Source: Thermococcus chitonophagus (GTDB lineage: Archaea > Methanobacteriota_B > Thermococci > Thermococcales > Thermococcaceae). From it: a stretch of 64,000 bases of DNA. The notes under the pieces were generated by a model. That model was not told where the DNA came from, did not search any database, and worked only from the letters and a program-made list of their open reading frames with translations. The stretch lies in assembly GCF_002214605.1 (NCBI RefSeq), contig NZ_CP015193.1, forward strand, positions 62,001 through 126,000. Reading direction: 5' to 3'. The position numbers were made by a program, and so were the translations under genes. Below are positions 1-9,866 of the stretch, piece after piece. Positions within the stretch are counted from its first letter, which is position 1. The number at the start of each line of letters is the position of its first letter.

Positions 1-345
1 CTTAAGGGCCCCCTGGACGGTCCTTTCGTCCTGATATGGATGGATGAAGCTGACCTTCGGATGATTCGCTAATTCTTCATTTATCTTTGGATTGTACTTC
101 ATGGTACACGAACCCAAGGGATAGATGCCAGAGTCAACACCGTAATTCATCTCGCTCAACCTTGTATAGTGCTTAACTACCTCAGGCTCGCTAACCTCGG
201 GTAGGTTTAGAGGGCTCTTCCTCTTGAGTTTCTCGGGAATTTCAACCTCAACGTCTTCAATTGGCTTTGGCAGAGTGTAGCCAACTCTCCCAGGATGAGA
301 TAGCTCAAAGATGAGGGGCTCATCCCACTTTGCTTGGCGGAACAT
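1..345 (-). CDS. gcvPB: Glycine dehydrogenase (decarboxylating) subunit 2, N-terminal part, cut by window edge
   Basis: Only the first 115 codons are inside the window. The reading is [20 protein letters not shown] and continues through [15 protein letters not shown], the hallmark N-terminal region of the PLP-binding beta-type subunit of the two-subunit P-protein of the glycine cleavage system. It would decarboxylate glycine together with the GcvPA product and pass the aminomethyl group to the H-protein lipoyl arm. The ATG (345-343) follows directly on the TGA of gcvPA (348-346) with no gap, so the two are translationally coupled. The PLP lysine lies in the missing part. Confidence 0.93.
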   Translation of the reverse strand, partial: MFRQAKWDEPLIFELSHPGRVGYTLPKPIEDVEVEIPEKLKRKSPLNLPEVSEPEVVKHYTRLSEMNYGVDSGIYPLGSCTMKYNPKINEELANHPKVSFIHPYQDERTVQGALK

Positions 346-1692
346 TCAAACCACCTCCCTGAGAGCCTCGATTAGAGCATCTACCCATTCCTTCCTCGTC
401 GTTTCAGTGGCCGCGAAGAGAGCTGCTTCCCCAAGCTCCGGGAAGTGAGGCTTTACGTAGTAGCCTCCGTGGATGTTCTTGCTTAATAAGTGCTCGTGGA
501 TCTCTTTGTAGGGCTTCTCGAAGCGAACCAGAACATCCTTGAAGTTCACACCGTCGAAGGGCAACTCAGCGACTTCCTTAAGCCTCTTCTTCAAGTAGGT
601 AGTGTTCTTCAGTATAACCTCGCCGAGCTCCCTAATCCCTCTCGGCCCAAGAGTGGCTATGTGGATTGCAGCTGCAACGGCAACCAATGCTTCATTGGAG
701 CAGATGTTCGACGTAGCTTTAGCCCTCCTTATGTGCTGTTCTCTCGTTTGTAATGTCATGACAAATGCCCTCTTTCCTTCGGCATCTTTGGTCATTCCTA
801 TCAGCCTGCCGGGCATCTGCCTAATTAACTTAGGATCATTCCTAACTGCAAATATTCCCGCCCTGGGTCCGCCAAAGTTCATTGGATTTCCAAAGTAAGA
901 GGCTTCACCAACAACAATATCTGCCCCAAGCTCTCCAGGGGCCTCGACTATTCCGAGTAGGGTTGGATCAACACCAACTACAAAGTAAGCCCCTGCATCG
1001 TGAGCTATCTCACCAACGGCTTGTATCTCCTCCTCGAGGAGGCCAAAGAAGTTCGGCATCTCAATGTAAACACCTGCAGCATCCTTAACTTTCTCCTTTA
1101 AGTCCTCCAAGTCGATCTGTCCCCTCTCATTCCAATTAACTGTCACAATTTCAACCCCTGGGCCCTTACCGTATGTTTTTAGGACTTGCATCCTCTCCGG
1201 GTGGGTGTGCTTTGGGACAACGAACTTCTTCCTCTTGCCCCTATGGAGCCTCACCGTCATTAAGGCGGCTTCAGCCATTGCACTTCCCCAATCGTACATC
1301 GAGGCATTAACTACTGGAAGCCCTACGAGCTCGGCTATTAAGCTTTGATACTCAAACAGGGCCTGAAGCATTCCTTGGCTTATCTCCGCCTGATAGGGTG
1401 TATAAGATGTTAGGAACTCGCTTCTCTCAATTAGGTATTTCACATGAGCCGGAATGTAGTGGAAGTAAGTTCCTGCCCCCAAGAAGGAGGGCATCTCCAG
1501 GACGGTTTTATTCCTCTCCAGGATTTCGTTCATCTCTAAGAATACTTCGTATTCACTCTTGCCCTCTGGGAGGTTCAACTCTTTTATGAAGCCCTTAGGG
1601 ACGTCTGCAAAAAGTTCTTCTATGGATGAAAAGCCAATTTCCTTGAGCATCTCCTCTTTATGGGCAGAATTGGGGATATAGTGCTTTGCCAT
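346..1692 (-). CDS. gcvPA: Glycine dehydrogenase (decarboxylating) subunit 1
   Basis: 448 aa, the usual length of the alpha-type subunit of archaeal/Gram-positive glycine decarboxylase. Family features include [19 protein letters not shown] near residues 65-85, [23 protein letters not shown] near 90-115, and [10 protein letters not shown] near 270. It partners with the GcvPB product encoded immediately downstream in the same direction. The start is ATG at 1692 with a GAGGGGAT-like SD about 5 nt upstream. No T-protein or H-protein gene is visible, so the rest of the glycine cleavage system must lie elsewhere. Confidence 0.95.
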   Translation of the reverse strand: MAKHYIPNSAHKEEMLKEIGFSSIEELFADVPKGFIKELNLPEGKSEYEVFLEMNEILERNKTVLEMPSFLGAGTYFHYIPAHVKYLIERSEFLTSYTPYQAEISQGMLQALFEYQSLIAELVGLPVVNASMYDWGSAMAEAALMTVRLHRGKRKKFVVPKHTHPERMQVLKTYGKGPGVEIVTVNWNERGQIDLEDLKEKVKDAAGVYIEMPNFFGLLEEEIQAVGEIAHDAGAYFVVGVDPTLLGIVEAPGELGADIVVGEASYFGNPMNFGGPRAGIFAVRNDPKLIRQMPGRLIGMTKDAEGKRAFVMTLQTREQHIRRAKATSNICSNEALVAVAAAIHIATLGPRGIRELGEVILKNTTYLKKRLKEVAELPFDGVNFKDVLVRFEKPYKEIHEHLLSKNIHGGYYVKPHFPELGEAALFAATETTRKEWVDALIEALREVV

Positions 1693-1748
1693 TGTAATCC
1701 CCTCAAAGAATTTAACGTCTATGAAATATATACCTTTCTCAAAATTCC

Positions 1749-2423
1749 TTAGCGGAGGTTCAACTCTTTTTCCAGCCTTTCAACGACATCAAGCAAACTC
1801 CAAAGATCCCTAATTACATGAAGGTGAGGAATTAATGCCAAAATGTCATTACTCACGAACTTTGCGGTATATGGAAAGTACATCCAAACGTACTCAGTTT
1901 TCTCATCTCCTCTTCCTATGAAGCGCCAAGGCTTATCATCAACCCATACAAATAATTCATCGCCATATTTTTCCCTGACCATTAAGAAAGCTTCACACAA
2001 ACTGTACTTATGGCCGAAAATTATAACATCGTCAAAGAGATCGTAGAGACCGCTCTGCTTGAGCCTGTACTCCTTAATCCCAGGGATGAAGTCCTCAGCT
2101 GAGAAAGAGATAACTATATGCCCTCTCTCTTTTAACTCCTGAAGGACTTCCCTAGCCCCGTCTAAAGGCTTTGTAAGCTTCGCCCTCTCCTCAAACCACG
2201 CCCTAGCAAACTTCCCCTTGAAGATATTCGGAGCTTTAATCCTTCGAGCACTCTTTCCGAATTTGGGTCGTTCAAATTGTTCCTCTATTTTTGTGAGTAT
2301 CTTGGCCAATTGTCTTTTACCTGGGAGCCAAGGATAAGTTCTCTTTAACGCTCTATAGAATGCCTCCTCAATGCAGGAGTAGCTGTCAACTAGTGTCCCG
2401 TCGAAGTCAAAGGCTATTATCAT
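1749..2423 (-). CDS. HAD-superfamily hydrolase (putative phosphatase)
   Basis: 224 aa. It begins [14 protein letters not shown], the HAD motif I with the nucleophilic aspartate and general acid aspartate (D6, D8). A motif II-like stretch [10 protein letters not shown] is near residue 107, and a motif IV-like acidic pair VWVDDKPW is near residue 165. A cap made of basic helices (residues 25-90) sits between motifs I and II. Substrate cannot be told from sequence. The gene lies alone between gcvPA and tRNA-Arg. Confidence 0.75.
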   Translation of the reverse strand: MIIAFDFDGTLVDSYSCIEEAFYRALKRTYPWLPGKRQLAKILTKIEEQFERPKFGKSARRIKAPNIFKGKFARAWFEERAKLTKPLDGAREVLQELKERGHIVISFSAEDFIPGIKEYRLKQSGLYDLFDDVIIFGHKYSLCEAFLMVREKYGDELFVWVDDKPWRFIGRGDEKTEYVWMYFPYTAKFVSNDILALIPHLHVIRDLWSLLDVVERLEKELNLR

Positions 2424-2452
2424 TGGACTTCCCCTCTAGTACATACTAGGAA

Positions 2453-2530
2453 TGGCGGGCCGGGCGGGATTTGAACCCGCGACCTTCGGCTCCGAAGGCC
2501 GACGCCCTCTCCAGGCTAGGCCACCGGCCC
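2453..2530 (-). tRNA. tRNA-Arg (anticodon TCG), CCA encoded
   Basis: The minus strand folds into a full cloverleaf: acceptor GGGCCGG/CCGGCCC, D stem GCCT/GGGC, anticodon stem TCGGC/GCCGA with loop CTTCGGA (anticodon TCG, reading CGA), variable loop AGGTC, T stem GCGGG/CCCGC with loop TTCAAAT, discriminator G. The 3' CCA is genomically encoded (2455-2453). A TATA-like TTTTTAAA lies upstream on the minus strand. There is no intron. Confidence 0.95.
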
Positions 2531-2536
2531 CCGGAA

Positions 2537-2548
2537 GGCTTTAAAAAT
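2537..2548. promoter_or_regulatory. Shared TATA region between tRNA-Arg (-) and dcd (+)
   Basis: GCTTTAAAAATG between the two divergent genes reads as a TATA box on both strands: TTTAAAAA about 30-38 bp before the dcd ATG at 2578, and CATTTTTAAAG about 10-18 bp upstream of the tRNA 5' end. The whole gap is only 47 bp, so one short A/T tract may position TBP for either direction. The role is inferred from position and composition. Confidence 0.5.
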
Positions 2549-2577
2549 GCTCGGGTAATAAAGCTTGCGGTGATAAA

Positions 2578-3051
2578 ATGCTACTCCCAGACTGGAAGAT
2601 AAGGAAAGAAATACTCATTGAGCCTTTCTCAGAAGAATCTCTTCAACCAGCTGGCTATGATCTCAGGGTAGGTAGAGAAGCCTATGTCAAGGGGAAGATC
2701 ATTAACGTGGAGGAAGAGGGGAAGGTGGTAATTCCTCCAAAGGAATACGCCTTAATCCTTACTCTAGAGAGGATTAAACTTCCAGACGATATAATGGGAG
2801 ACATGAAGATCAGGAGTAGCCTCGCTAGAGAGGGAGTTCTCGGCTCGTTTGCTTGGGTTGATCCTGGATGGGACGGCAACTTAACCCTAATGCTATACAA
2901 CACCTCAAATGAGCCAGTAGAGCTCAAGTACGGAGAAAGGTTCGTGCAGATAGCGTTCATTAGGCTAGAAGGGCCAGCTAAGAATCCATACAGGGGCAAC
3001 TACCAGGGAAGCAGAAGAATCATGCTCTCAAAGAGAAGATCTGCCAAGTAG
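2578..3051 (+). CDS. dcd: dCTP deaminase
   Basis: 157 aa of the trimeric dCTP deaminase/dUTPase family. Family blocks: PAGYDLRVGREAYV (residues 23-36), KIRSSLAREGVLGSFAWVDPGWDG (about 77-100) and LKYGERFVQIAFIRLE (about 116-131). It converts dCTP to dUTP for dTMP synthesis; some archaeal members also have dUTPase activity, which cannot be decided here. The start ATG 2578 follows a GCGGTGATAAA SD. Its last 24 bp overlap the end of the convergent gene at 3028. Confidence 0.92.
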   Translation: MLLPDWKIRKEILIEPFSEESLQPAGYDLRVGREAYVKGKIINVEEEGKVVIPPKEYALILTLERIKLPDDIMGDMKIRSSLAREGVLGSFAWVDPGWDGNLTLMLYNTSNEPVELKYGERFVQIAFIRLEGPAKNPYRGNYQGSRRIMLSKRRSAK

Positions 3052-3576
3052 CTCTAACACTTTCTGTATCGCATCTTCTATATCTCGGGTAAAGTAGTCA
3101 ACGTAAACGGAGGATGGGTGTTTCTTTATTTCTTCAAATTCATAGCTCGGACCCACGTAGCAGTAGACTATCTTCACGTCTTCACCAGTGAGCTTCCTAT
3201 GAGTGAAGAACCCTACATCAACTGATGTTCCAAAGGAGATAGTGTGAGTTATGACCAAAAGAATCCTAGACTTATTTTCAATTTCGAAATCAAAAACACC
3301 CTTCTCCTTTGGATCGAGTATAACCATTGCTGGATGATAAACCTTAACTCCAAGATCTTCCAATCTTTTGGTTATCTCATAGAACATTCCAACTGTTTCA
3401 AAATCTATGTGACCAGTAAGATAGACATCAAACTTGTCTGCTGACTTTAATTCCTCAATTATGAGGTTATTCTTCTTTCTCGCATTTTCAAGTATATCTC
3501 GCTCTTCCTGGGAGAGATACATACCCAAATTTTCCTTTAATAGAGCGAGGAACTCCTCAATTCTAAGACTCGTCAA
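3028..3576 (-). CDS. Nucleoside 2-deoxyribosyltransferase-like protein
   Basis: 182 aa with TTG start (3576-3574) behind GGGGGATAAAA. The stretch YLTGHIDFETVGMFYEITKR, then GVKVYHPAMVIL and a late ISFGTSVDVGFF resemble the layout of nucleoside deoxyribosyltransferase-fold proteins (N-terminal strand-loop, then an S-x-G-T-x(3)-G segment lining the active site). The family assignment is tentative and made by eye. Its neighbour on the opposite strand is dCTP deaminase, and the two 3' ends overlap by 24 bp, which fits a nucleotide-metabolism role but does not prove it. Confidence 0.45.
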   Translation of the reverse strand: MTSLRIEEFLALLKENLGMYLSQEERDILENARKKNNLIIEELKSADKFDVYLTGHIDFETVGMFYEITKRLEDLGVKVYHPAMVILDPKEKGVFDFEIENKSRILLVITHTISFGTSVDVGFFTHRKLTGEDVKIVYCYVGPSYEFEEIKKHPSSVYVDYFTRDIEDAIQKVLELLGRSSL

Positions 3577-3660
3577 TTTTATCCCCCAAATATATTAGGA
3601 TGACCCCCCTATACTTAAGAATTGCGGAATTGGAATAGAAAAATTTGGAAAGAAGAGAAT

Positions 3661-3984
3661 TCATCCGAAGAGAGCGCTGAGGCCGGCAAGGGCCTCTTCT
3701 TCTGAAACCTCTTCCTCTTTCTCCTCTTCTTCCTTCTTCTCCTCTTCCTTCTTCTCTTCGCCAGCCTCTGCTGGAGCCGCTACTGGGGCAGCTGCAACTG
3801 CAACGGGCATTGCGGCCTTCTCAATGACCTCATCGATGTTAACTCCCTCGAGAGCAGCGACGAGAGCCTTTATCCTAGCCTCATCTGGGGTAACTCCAGC
3901 AGCCTGAAGGACAGCCTTAAGGTTCTCCTCATTTATCTCTTTTCCAACGCTGTGGAGGAGCAGAGCAGCATACACGTACTCCAT
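3661..3984 (-). CDS. rpl12: Ribosomal protein P1/L12 (50S stalk)
   Basis: 107 aa archaeal/eukaryotic-type stalk protein: helical dimerisation domain ([22 protein letters not shown] onward), Ala-rich hinge ([10 protein letters not shown]), Glu/Lys charged stretch, and the conserved C-terminal tip [13 protein letters not shown] that contacts GTPase factors. It binds the C-terminal helices of L10, encoded just upstream. It is the last gene of the ftsZ/secE/nusG/L11/L1/L10/L12 run; the gap from the L10 stop is 46 bp. Confidence 0.97.
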   Translation of the reverse strand: MEYVYAALLLHSVGKEINEENLKAVLQAAGVTPDEARIKALVAALEGVNIDEVIEKAAMPVAVAAAPVAAPAEAGEEKKEEEKKEEEEKEEEVSEEEALAGLSALFG

Positions 3985-4030
3985 CTCTTCACACCTCCCG
4001 ATCAGCTTTATTCATTAAATACGCGTGAAA

Positions 4031-5056
4031 TCATCCAAACAGAGCACCCAATCCAGCGAGGGCCTCCTCCTCGGAGGACTCCTCTTCCTCTTCTTCCTTC
4101 TCTTCAACTTTTTCTTCTTCCTTCTTTTCCTCTACCTGTTGTGCAACGGCAACTTGAGCCTGGGCACTTAAAAGTTCTTTGGTCTTCTCATCTAGTAGAT
4201 CCTCAGGCAACTGCTGGGCAAGCAACAGCATAGCCCTGAAAGCTCTGCCAAGTATATCATCGATTGTCTCCTTCGTAATGTAACCGGCCTCAACGGCAAC
4301 GGCCTTGGCGTTAAGGAATGCCTTCTGAATGATTGCTTCAATTGTCTCAGGTGTTGGATATGCAACGTTAACTGCTAGGTTGAATGCGTGCATATAAGCC
4401 TGCTGTATCATGTTGATGTATTCTTGCTCGTCAATAGCCAGAACTTCTGGTGTATAAACTATTCCATCCTCGTACGCAACTAGAAGGTCGAGACCTACCT
4501 CAAGGGGCTGGATTCCAAGGGCGTTGAGTATAGTAGCAAGTTCGGGGGTTATAACTTCTCCAGCCTTTAGGACTGTAGTATCCTTCTGGATAGTCACCTT
4601 ACCCCTCTCAATCCTCGCCGGAATTCCCATAGCCTGCATCTGACCCACGAGGGGACCAGGGGTTAATGAAGTTGGACCTGCTGGAATAACTACGTCCTTA
4701 GGAACCTTGGCCCCTGGTTTTGCCGGAGCAGGCTGCCTGTTCTGCTGGAGGAACTTGTAGAGCTTGAATGGGTTCATCTTTGTAACTAGAATTCCAGCCC
4801 CACCCTGAATGTAGTCAATTAGCTTTTCAAGCTCTGGCTTTCCAAGCTCCTGGGCGGCCTTCTTTATAGCCAATTCAATGAGCGTATTCCTCGAAACCCT
4901 GAGCAAACCCTCGTTCTCTCTGATAAGCCTTCTCATCTGTGAGAGGGGATAAGCTGGCATTGAGGAAACGTCAACTAGGGCAACTACTGGATAGCTCTTG
5001 ATTAGGTTAGCGAGCTCCTCTACTTCCTTCTTCTTCCACTCAGCGACGTGGGCCAT
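4031..5056 (-). CDS. rpl10: Ribosomal protein P0/L10
   Basis: 341 aa archaeal P0-type L10: RNA-binding N-terminal domain ([20 protein letters not shown]..., [13 protein letters not shown]), the inserted domain typical of Archaea/Eukarya (about 110-180, with [17 protein letters not shown]), helical spine that carries L12 dimers, and an acidic tail ending [13 protein letters not shown]. That tail is nearly identical to the tip of L12. Five bases separate its ATG from the L1 stop. Confidence 0.97.
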   Translation of the reverse strand: MAHVAEWKKKEVEELANLIKSYPVVALVDVSSMPAYPLSQMRRLIRENEGLLRVSRNTLIELAIKKAAQELGKPELEKLIDYIQGGAGILVTKMNPFKLYKFLQQNRQPAPAKPGAKVPKDVVIPAGPTSLTPGPLVGQMQAMGIPARIERGKVTIQKDTTVLKAGEVITPELATILNALGIQPLEVGLDLLVAYEDGIVYTPEVLAIDEQEYINMIQQAYMHAFNLAVNVAYPTPETIEAIIQKAFLNAKAVAVEAGYITKETIDDILGRAFRAMLLLAQQLPEDLLDEKTKELLSAQAQVAVAQQVEEKKEEEKVEEKEEEEEESSEEEALAGLGALFG

Positions 5057-5061
5057 TTACC

Positions 5062-5712
5062 TCACCCCTCAATCCTCACAGCTGGGCCCATCGTTGTCTT
5101 AACGTACACTGACTTTATCTGGTTCTCTCCCCTCTCAAGCTTTCCAATTATGGCGTTGAGCACTGCCTCAATGTTCTCTGCCAATTCTTCATCGCTCATC
5201 TTTTCAGTTCCCACTGGAGCGTGAACTACAGGATTGTTCTTGAGCTGGATTCTAACTGTCTTCTTTAGCTTGTTCACTATCGGTTCTAAGTTAGTCATTG
5301 TTGGTGGGACAACTACAGGCATCTTGTTCCTGGGACCGAGGTATCTACCGAGGTACCTACCGATCTTGGGCATTAACGGTGCTTCAGCAATGAAAAAGTC
5401 GTACTTCTTAGCTAACTTTCTCGCCTGCCTCGGGCTTTGGGCTATCTCCTCTAACTCGGCACTACTAATAACATCAAGCCCGAGCCTCCTCGCCGCCTCA
5501 GCAACTGCACCGTCAGCGATGACCGCGATCTTCACATCCTTCCCTCTCCCGTGGGGAAGGACTACCTCAAGCTTAAACCTATTCTCAGGACGTTTAAGGT
5601 CTATATCCTTGAGGTTCACTGCCACCTCGACACTCTGTGTGAAGTTACGCGGCTTGGCCCGGGCTTTAGCCTCCTTCACCGCTTCCACGATTTTCTGCCT
5701 GTCAAAGGGCAT
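5062..5712 (-). CDS. rpl1: Ribosomal protein L1
   Basis: 216 aa. L1 signature regions: [23 protein letters not shown] near residue 25, and [20 protein letters not shown] near residue 115. It forms the 23S rRNA L1 stalk; in other archaea it also represses its own operon by binding mRNA. The ATG 5712 is preceded by a strong AAGGAGG SD. The 77-bp gap to L11 contains A/T tracts that could act as a secondary promoter or terminator. Confidence 0.97.
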   Translation of the reverse strand: MPFDRQKIVEAVKEAKARAKPRNFTQSVEVAVNLKDIDLKRPENRFKLEVVLPHGRGKDVKIAVIADGAVAEAARRLGLDVISSAELEEIAQSPRQARKLAKKYDFFIAEAPLMPKIGRYLGRYLGPRNKMPVVVPPTMTNLEPIVNKLKKTVRIQLKNNPVVHAPVGTEKMSDEELAENIEAVLNAIIGKLERGENQIKSVYVKTTMGPAVRIEG

Positions 5713-5789
5713 TAGAGCCCTCCCTCCTTTAGGTTTTTAATTAAAAATCAAGTGGGGGTAAAAAGAGATATTTTTAAATTTTTTTATCC

Positions 5790-6284
5790 TCACTCTTTTT
5801 CGGCCTTCTCAAAAAGCTCGTCGTAAACACCCTCATCAATCTCCTTCTGAACTACCCTGGGATCTTTACCCTCAACTGTAACTCCCATGCTTAATGCCGT
5901 TCCAATTACTTCCTTAGCTGCTGCCTTTAAAGTTAGGGCCAGCATTTGATCCCTCTTCATCTTTGCGATCTTGATTACCTGCTCCATGGTTAGGTTACCA
6001 ACGATGTTGTGCTTGGGTTCACCGCTCCCCTTCTCGAGGCCAAGCTCCTTCTTTATGAGCTGGCTCGTTGGCGGAACACCAACCTCAATCTCGAACTGCT
6101 TGGTTACTGGGTCAACTATGATCTTCACTGGAACCTGCATCCCCGCGAAGTCCTTGGTTGCCTCGTTGATCTTGTCAACTACTTGCTTAACGTTTAAGCC
6201 AAGAGGACCTATGGCAGGACCAAGTGGAGGACCGGGAGTTGCCTTACCTCCCTCGACGAGGACTTCAACAACCTGCTTTGGCAT
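5790..6284 (-). CDS. rpl11: Ribosomal protein L11
   Basis: 164 aa. The N-terminal domain has the invariant [25 protein letters not shown] block (residues 12-36), and the C-terminal rRNA-binding domain has [22 protein letters not shown] (about 85-106) and LSMGVTVEG near 137. It is part of the GTPase-associated centre next to L10/L12. The ATG follows AGGTGAGAAGAG. It is 11 bp downstream of the nusG stop and is probably cotranscribed with it. Confidence 0.97.
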   Translation of the reverse strand: MPKQVVEVLVEGGKATPGPPLGPAIGPLGLNVKQVVDKINEATKDFAGMQVPVKIIVDPVTKQFEIEVGVPPTSQLIKKELGLEKGSGEPKHNIVGNLTMEQVIKIAKMKRDQMLALTLKAAAKEVIGTALSMGVTVEGKDPRVVQKEIDEGVYDELFEKAEKE

Positions 6285-6295
6285 CTCTTCTCACC

Positions 6296-6754
6296 TCACT
6301 CCTCCTTCTGACGCTTGCTTATAAGCCTAACGTATTCTCCCCTAACGGTAACGGGAATGGGAACTATTGCTCCTATAAGCTCAACGACAATTTCATCTTT
6401 TGCCTCATCGACCCTGACGACCTTAGCCTTTTCACCCTTGAATGGGCCTGATATTAGCTCAACGATGTCCCCTGGCTCAAGACCACTAACGGCAGGCTTC
6501 TCCTCGAGGAAGTGCTCAATCTCACTAAAGGGAATCTCCCCAGGGAGAACACCTCTAGCGTGCCTTATCCCTCTAATAGCCTCATCAACAGCGCTTTTAT
6601 TGGGAGCTTCAACAAATATATAACCTTTAACCTTAGACGGAGAGAGAATAGCATAGATTGGAAGGTTATATGTCCTAACCTTACTATAGATTAGCCTCGC
6701 AGTATTTTCTTCCTGTCCCTGGGTAACTCTAACCGCGAATATCTTCCCACCCAT
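6296..6754 (-). CDS. spt5: Transcription elongation factor Spt5 (NusG)
   Basis: 152 aa with an NGN domain ([20 protein letters not shown]..., [10 protein letters not shown]) followed by one KOW domain ([22 protein letters not shown], residues about 94-116). Spt5 pairs with Spt4 and clamps RNA polymerase. The frame extends to a TTG at 6769, but an SD GGAGGT lies 7 nt before the ATG at 6754, so the shorter start is chosen. Only 4 bp separate it from the secE stop. Confidence 0.95.
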   Translation of the reverse strand: MGGKIFAVRVTQGQEENTARLIYSKVRTYNLPIYAILSPSKVKGYIFVEAPNKSAVDEAIRGIRHARGVLPGEIPFSEIEHFLEEKPAVSGLEPGDIVELISGPFKGEKAKVVRVDEAKDEIVVELIGAIVPIPVTVRGEYVRLISKRQKEE

Positions 6755-6758
6755 TCCC

Positions 6759-6944
6759 TCAACCTCCAAGGGCGAGGATTCCCATGATTCTTATGAGCAT
6801 GCCAATTAGCCCTATTATGATAATTCCAAGGCCAGTTATCTTTGCGGCCTTTTTGTATTCGTCCCACCTTGGCTTTTTGGTCACGAGGAAGACCCTCTTT
6901 GACTCCTTCCAGAACTCTCTGATCTTCTCTTGAAACGTTGCCAT
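6759..6944 (-). CDS. secE: Protein translocase SecE / Sec61-gamma subunit
   Basis: 61 aa: an amphipathic cytosolic helix ([30 protein letters not shown]) followed by one transmembrane helix (about residues 36-57, [20 protein letters not shown]). This is the usual size of archaeal SecE, which clamps SecY. The secE-nusG pairing is conserved across Archaea and Bacteria and supports the call. Confidence 0.96.
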   Translation of the reverse strand: MATFQEKIREFWKESKRVFLVTKKPRWDEYKKAAKITGLGIIIIGLIGMLIRIMGILALGG

Positions 6945-6998
6945 CCTCTAACCCCCACCACTTGATAGGTGAATAATTTAAAAATTTTAAGAAAAGGC

Positions 6999-8120
6999 TT
7001 AAAGTTCAGGGATGCTAATTGTAACCTTCCTAGTTTCCTCCTCCTCTGAAGTTACCGGGGTTTCCTCTTGCATTGTTACGTACCTAGAGGTAACGCCAGT
7101 AACTATTATCATGACCCTAATCGTCTTCTCAAGCTCTGGCTCAAGCTGAATTCCCCAGATAACTTGCGCCTTTGGATCGACATTCCTAGTAACATACTCG
7201 ATTATCTGCTGAGCCTCTTCGAGCTTGACATCAGCACCGCTTATGCTGATCAATGCTCCCTTAGCACCGCTTATATCAACATCAAGGAGTGGGCTGTTAA
7301 GTGCTTGTTCAGCGGCCTCTAACGCTCTCTTCTCGCTGTCGCTCTCACCAATGCCAATCATTGCAACTCCTCCGTCCTTCATTACTGCCCTTACATCGTT
7401 GAAGTCAAGGTTCACAAGACCGGGCTTAGTTATCAGCTCGGTGATTCCCTTAACGGCCTGCACGAGGATTTCATCAGCAACTTTGAACGCCATTTGAATC
7501 GGTAGCTTAGGGGCTACTTCAAGTAGCTTGTCGTTTGGAATTACAATGACCGTATCTGAGTTCTTTGCTAGCCTTTTGAGACCATACTCAGCGTTCTTTG
7601 CCCTTCTAATTCCCTCCATTGTGAAGGGCAGTGTAACGACTGAAACCGTCAGAGCACCCATCTTCTTCGCTATCTCAGCTATCACTGGAGCAGCACCAGT
7701 TCCAGTTCCTCCACCAAGACCACAGGTAATGAATACCATGTCCGCCCCTTCTAAGGCCTCCCGGATCTCCCTCTCGCTCTCTTTAGCTGCCTCCTCACCA
7801 ACCTTTGGATCATTACCTGCTCCTAATCCCCTAGTAAGCTCTTTACCAATGAGTATCTTTTGATGAGCCTTAATCTTAAGGAGATCTTGGGCATCGGTGT
7901 TTACGGCTATTATTTTTGCTCCGGTAACGCCAACCTCCATCATTCTGTTAACGGTATTGCCTCCAGCCCCACCAACACCCACAACATAAATTCTAGCCTT
8001 AATCTGCTCCACTATCTTTTTAAGCTCCTCATCAATACTTGACTGAGGAACTTGAACTTCCTGGACCTTATTCTCCTCATTAGCGACCCTTTCAACAACG
8101 TTCTCTACAAGCTTCAGCAT
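6999..8120 (-). CDS. ftsZ: Cell division GTPase FtsZ
   Basis: 373 aa. The GTP-binding face is intact: [16 protein letters not shown] (about 44-59), the tubulin signature [12 protein letters not shown] (about 133-144) and [11 protein letters not shown]. The T7 loop [11 protein letters not shown] supplies the hydrolysis aspartate. The N-terminal extension (about 40 residues) and the short acidic tail are typical of archaeal FtsZ1. It is upstream of secE (54-bp gap with an A/T-rich tract) and heads the leftward translation/secretion block. Confidence 0.97.
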   Translation of the reverse strand: MLKLVENVVERVANEENKVQEVQVPQSSIDEELKKIVEQIKARIYVVGVGGAGGNTVNRMMEVGVTGAKIIAVNTDAQDLLKIKAHQKILIGKELTRGLGAGNDPKVGEEAAKESEREIREALEGADMVFITCGLGGGTGTGAAPVIAEIAKKMGALTVSVVTLPFTMEGIRRAKNAEYGLKRLAKNSDTVIVIPNDKLLEVAPKLPIQMAFKVADEILVQAVKGITELITKPGLVNLDFNDVRAVMKDGGVAMIGIGESDSEKRALEAAEQALNSPLLDVDISGAKGALISISGADVKLEEAQQIIEYVTRNVDPKAQVIWGIQLEPELEKTIRVMIIVTGVTSRYVTMQEETPVTSEEEETRKVTISIPEL

Positions 8121-8186
8121 GTCTCAACCCTCCCTGGCGGTGGCTAAAGTCTAAGAGAGGATTTGAAGGAAAGAAATATATAAACT

Positions 8187-8603
8187 TCACTCCTGCTTAA
8201 CGACAACTCTCGGAATTGGAATAGGATAGGGTATCCTCATTTCCTTTGAGAGCATCATCATCAGTGGCATTAACTCAGATGTCGTAAAGTTCACTACCTC
8301 AGCAACCAGCTCCCCAGGCAACTGTTTCTTGTCCTCCCACTCATCGAGAATTTTATCTATCTCTTCCTTCGCCCTTGGCACATAGAAGAGAATTAGCCTT
8401 ACCACAGATTTTGCGACCTCTGGAGTATAATTTACCATGTAGCTTACTTCAACCTCTATCCCCTTGACCCTACCCGTAGGAAGCTGAAGCTCACCAAGCC
8501 TAAGGTTTTCTATCTTTGGATTAATTGAGACTTCAACTTTCCCTCCAGTAGCTGAAAATTTCTCAACCTCTATCTTGACGATATTGTGCCCTAGTATCGG
8601 CAC
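8187..8603 (-). CDS. Conserved hypothetical protein, 138 aa
   Basis: I do not recognise the family. The start is GTG 8603 with GGTGAC 5-6 nt upstream. The product is soluble: a beta-rich first half (HNIVKIEVEKFSATGGKVEVSINPKIENLRL) and a helical second half with a methionine cluster ELMPLMMMLSKEMRIPYPIPIPR. The strand-rich-then-helix layout is loosely reminiscent of SecB-like folds, but that is only an impression. It lies between ftsZ and an equally unknown 90-aa gene 30 bp upstream, so the two may be one unit. Confidence 0.6.
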   Translation of the reverse strand: MPILGHNIVKIEVEKFSATGGKVEVSINPKIENLRLGELQLPTGRVKGIEVEVSYMVNYTPEVAKSVVRLILFYVPRAKEEIDKILDEWEDKKQLPGELVAEVVNFTTSELMPLMMMLSKEMRIPYPIPIPRVVVKQE

Positions 8604-8632
8604 TTTCTGTCACCGAACTTAGGAAACTGCAA

Positions 8633-8905
8633 TCACTTATTAACCTTTGCATTTATCCTGAGTTTGACATCCCTAACAACTTCCTCCTTTGGAAGATCAG
8701 GATCTTTAGAGTAAATATAGAGGATATCCTCAAGGATATAGAGTAACTTTTCTAGGATGTCCTTCCCATGATTCCAAGGAGTAGCATACCTATACTGAAG
8801 CAACTCCGCAAGCTCATCAACTTCAAATTCCGCCAAGACATCAGACAGTTCGCTCTTCGCAACCATGACTTTTCTATCATTTATCATCAACATTATGTCC
8901 GTCAT
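8633..8905 (-). CDS. Hypothetical protein, 90 aa
   Basis: An acidic, Leu-rich helical protein (KSELSDVLAEFEVDELAELLQYRYA, then DILEKLLYILEDILYIYSKD). No SD precedes the ATG at 8905; an internal ATG at 8893 is possible. It is 30 bp upstream of the 138-aa gene in the same direction and 44 bp downstream of the dtdA stop. No function can be assigned. A short paired-helix protein of this kind could be a small regulator or chaperone, but nothing shows this. Confidence 0.55.
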   Translation of the reverse strand: MTDIMLMINDRKVMVAKSELSDVLAEFEVDELAELLQYRYATPWNHGKDILEKLLYILEDILYIYSKDPDLPKEEVVRDVKLRINAKVNK

Positions 8906-8949
8906 GATGCATCATGATAAGTTGGAATTCAAAGTAAATTAACTTTGCG

Positions 8950-9774
8950 TTAATCTTTAATGAACTCCAAGCCAAGTTCTTGGGCAAGAGTCTTCGCCAG
9001 CTGTCTAGTTTCTCCTCTACTCCCCTTCCAATCAACGTATATTGCATCAACATTCTCAGCAAATCTATTAAGGGCCTTCAAAATGATATCCTTTGAGACA
9101 GGTTGAGCGTACTTTGGGAGGATGTGGCCAAATGCGATATCCCCCTCAAGCGCTCTCTTGGTTTGCTTGGGAGCGTAATGCCCTCCGCCAATCCCAAGAG
9201 CAACTTTAAACTTTCCAAGGTGTCTTTCATACTCATTCAAAACGTACATTATAGTTTCTGCTATTATCTCGCCAGCCCTATCATTTACCCACTCTTCCTC
9301 ACTAGACCCTATCTCGATGAAAAAGCTCGGGACTTCTAGCTCGCTCGGCCCATGATGGGTTGCCTCATAGCAAACCGTCCAACCCAGACCGTTAAGCTCG
9401 TTCATCTTAAGTAAAGCGAGCTTCATTGCCGTAGGCAAGGCCACTGCAAAGCTCTCATCCTTTCCTCCGTACATTGCCTTACCCCAGTTGCCCGTGACGT
9501 GAGTAGTTAGGGCCGGAAGCTTCTGCTTGCTTGAATGCCTCGAGGCAAAGGCTATGACCTCAGGCTTAAAGTCAAGTTGCCTCTCAATTTCCCTATCGAG
9601 GTTGTCATAGTATATCATCTCATCATTCGTTGTTAGTATAATCATATCACCTCTCTTGTACAGGGGATTGCCATCAAAAGAGCCTTCACTCTCCTTAAAT
9701 CCAAAATTCTCAATTAGTTTTTCCTTTATGTTCATTGAAGCCTTGTCTATCTTTGTAGTCATTATGACCTTCAT
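8950..9774 (-). CDS. dtdA: D-aminoacyl-tRNA deacylase (archaeal/plant type)
   Basis: 274 aa of the DTD2/GEK1 family, which removes D-amino acids mischarged on tRNA. Recognisable blocks: [16 protein letters not shown] at the start, [40 protein letters not shown], and [14 protein letters not shown]. The longest frame begins at 9822, but ATG 9774 has a GGTGGTT SD 5 nt upstream and matches the family's usual N-terminus, so it is preferred. Confidence 0.92.
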   Translation of the reverse strand: MKVIMTTKIDKASMNIKEKLIENFGFKESEGSFDGNPLYKRGDMIILTTNDEMIYYDNLDREIERQLDFKPEVIAFASRHSSKQKLPALTTHVTGNWGKAMYGGKDESFAVALPTAMKLALLKMNELNGLGWTVCYEATHHGPSELEVPSFFIEIGSSEEEWVNDRAGEIIAETIMYVLNEYERHLGKFKVALGIGGGHYAPKQTKRALEGDIAFGHILPKYAQPVSKDIILKALNRFAENVDAIYVDWKGSRGETRQLAKTLAQELGLEFIKD

Positions 9775-9835
9775 CAGAACCACCGGTCTTTCCCATCGTT
9801 TAACCTTTAAATACGCTTCCATTGAAGTTCGAAAT

Positions 9836-9847
9836 CTTTTTATAAAT
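9836..9847 (+). promoter_or_regulatory. TATA box for the membrane-anchored gene at 9867
   Basis: CTTTTTATAAATT sits about 20-30 bp before the ATG at 9867, placing transcription start at or a few bases from the start codon; no SD is seen, so a leaderless mRNA is likely. The 92-bp gap also serves the divergent dtdA. Confidence 0.55.
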
Positions 9848-9866
9848 TACTTTAAATTGTATTAGA

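Noticed and set aside
5713-5789. Separate promoter for L1
   Set aside because: A/T tracts are present, but the mix of TATA-like and T-rich sequence is not enough to decide between promoter and terminator; only noted in the L1 entry.
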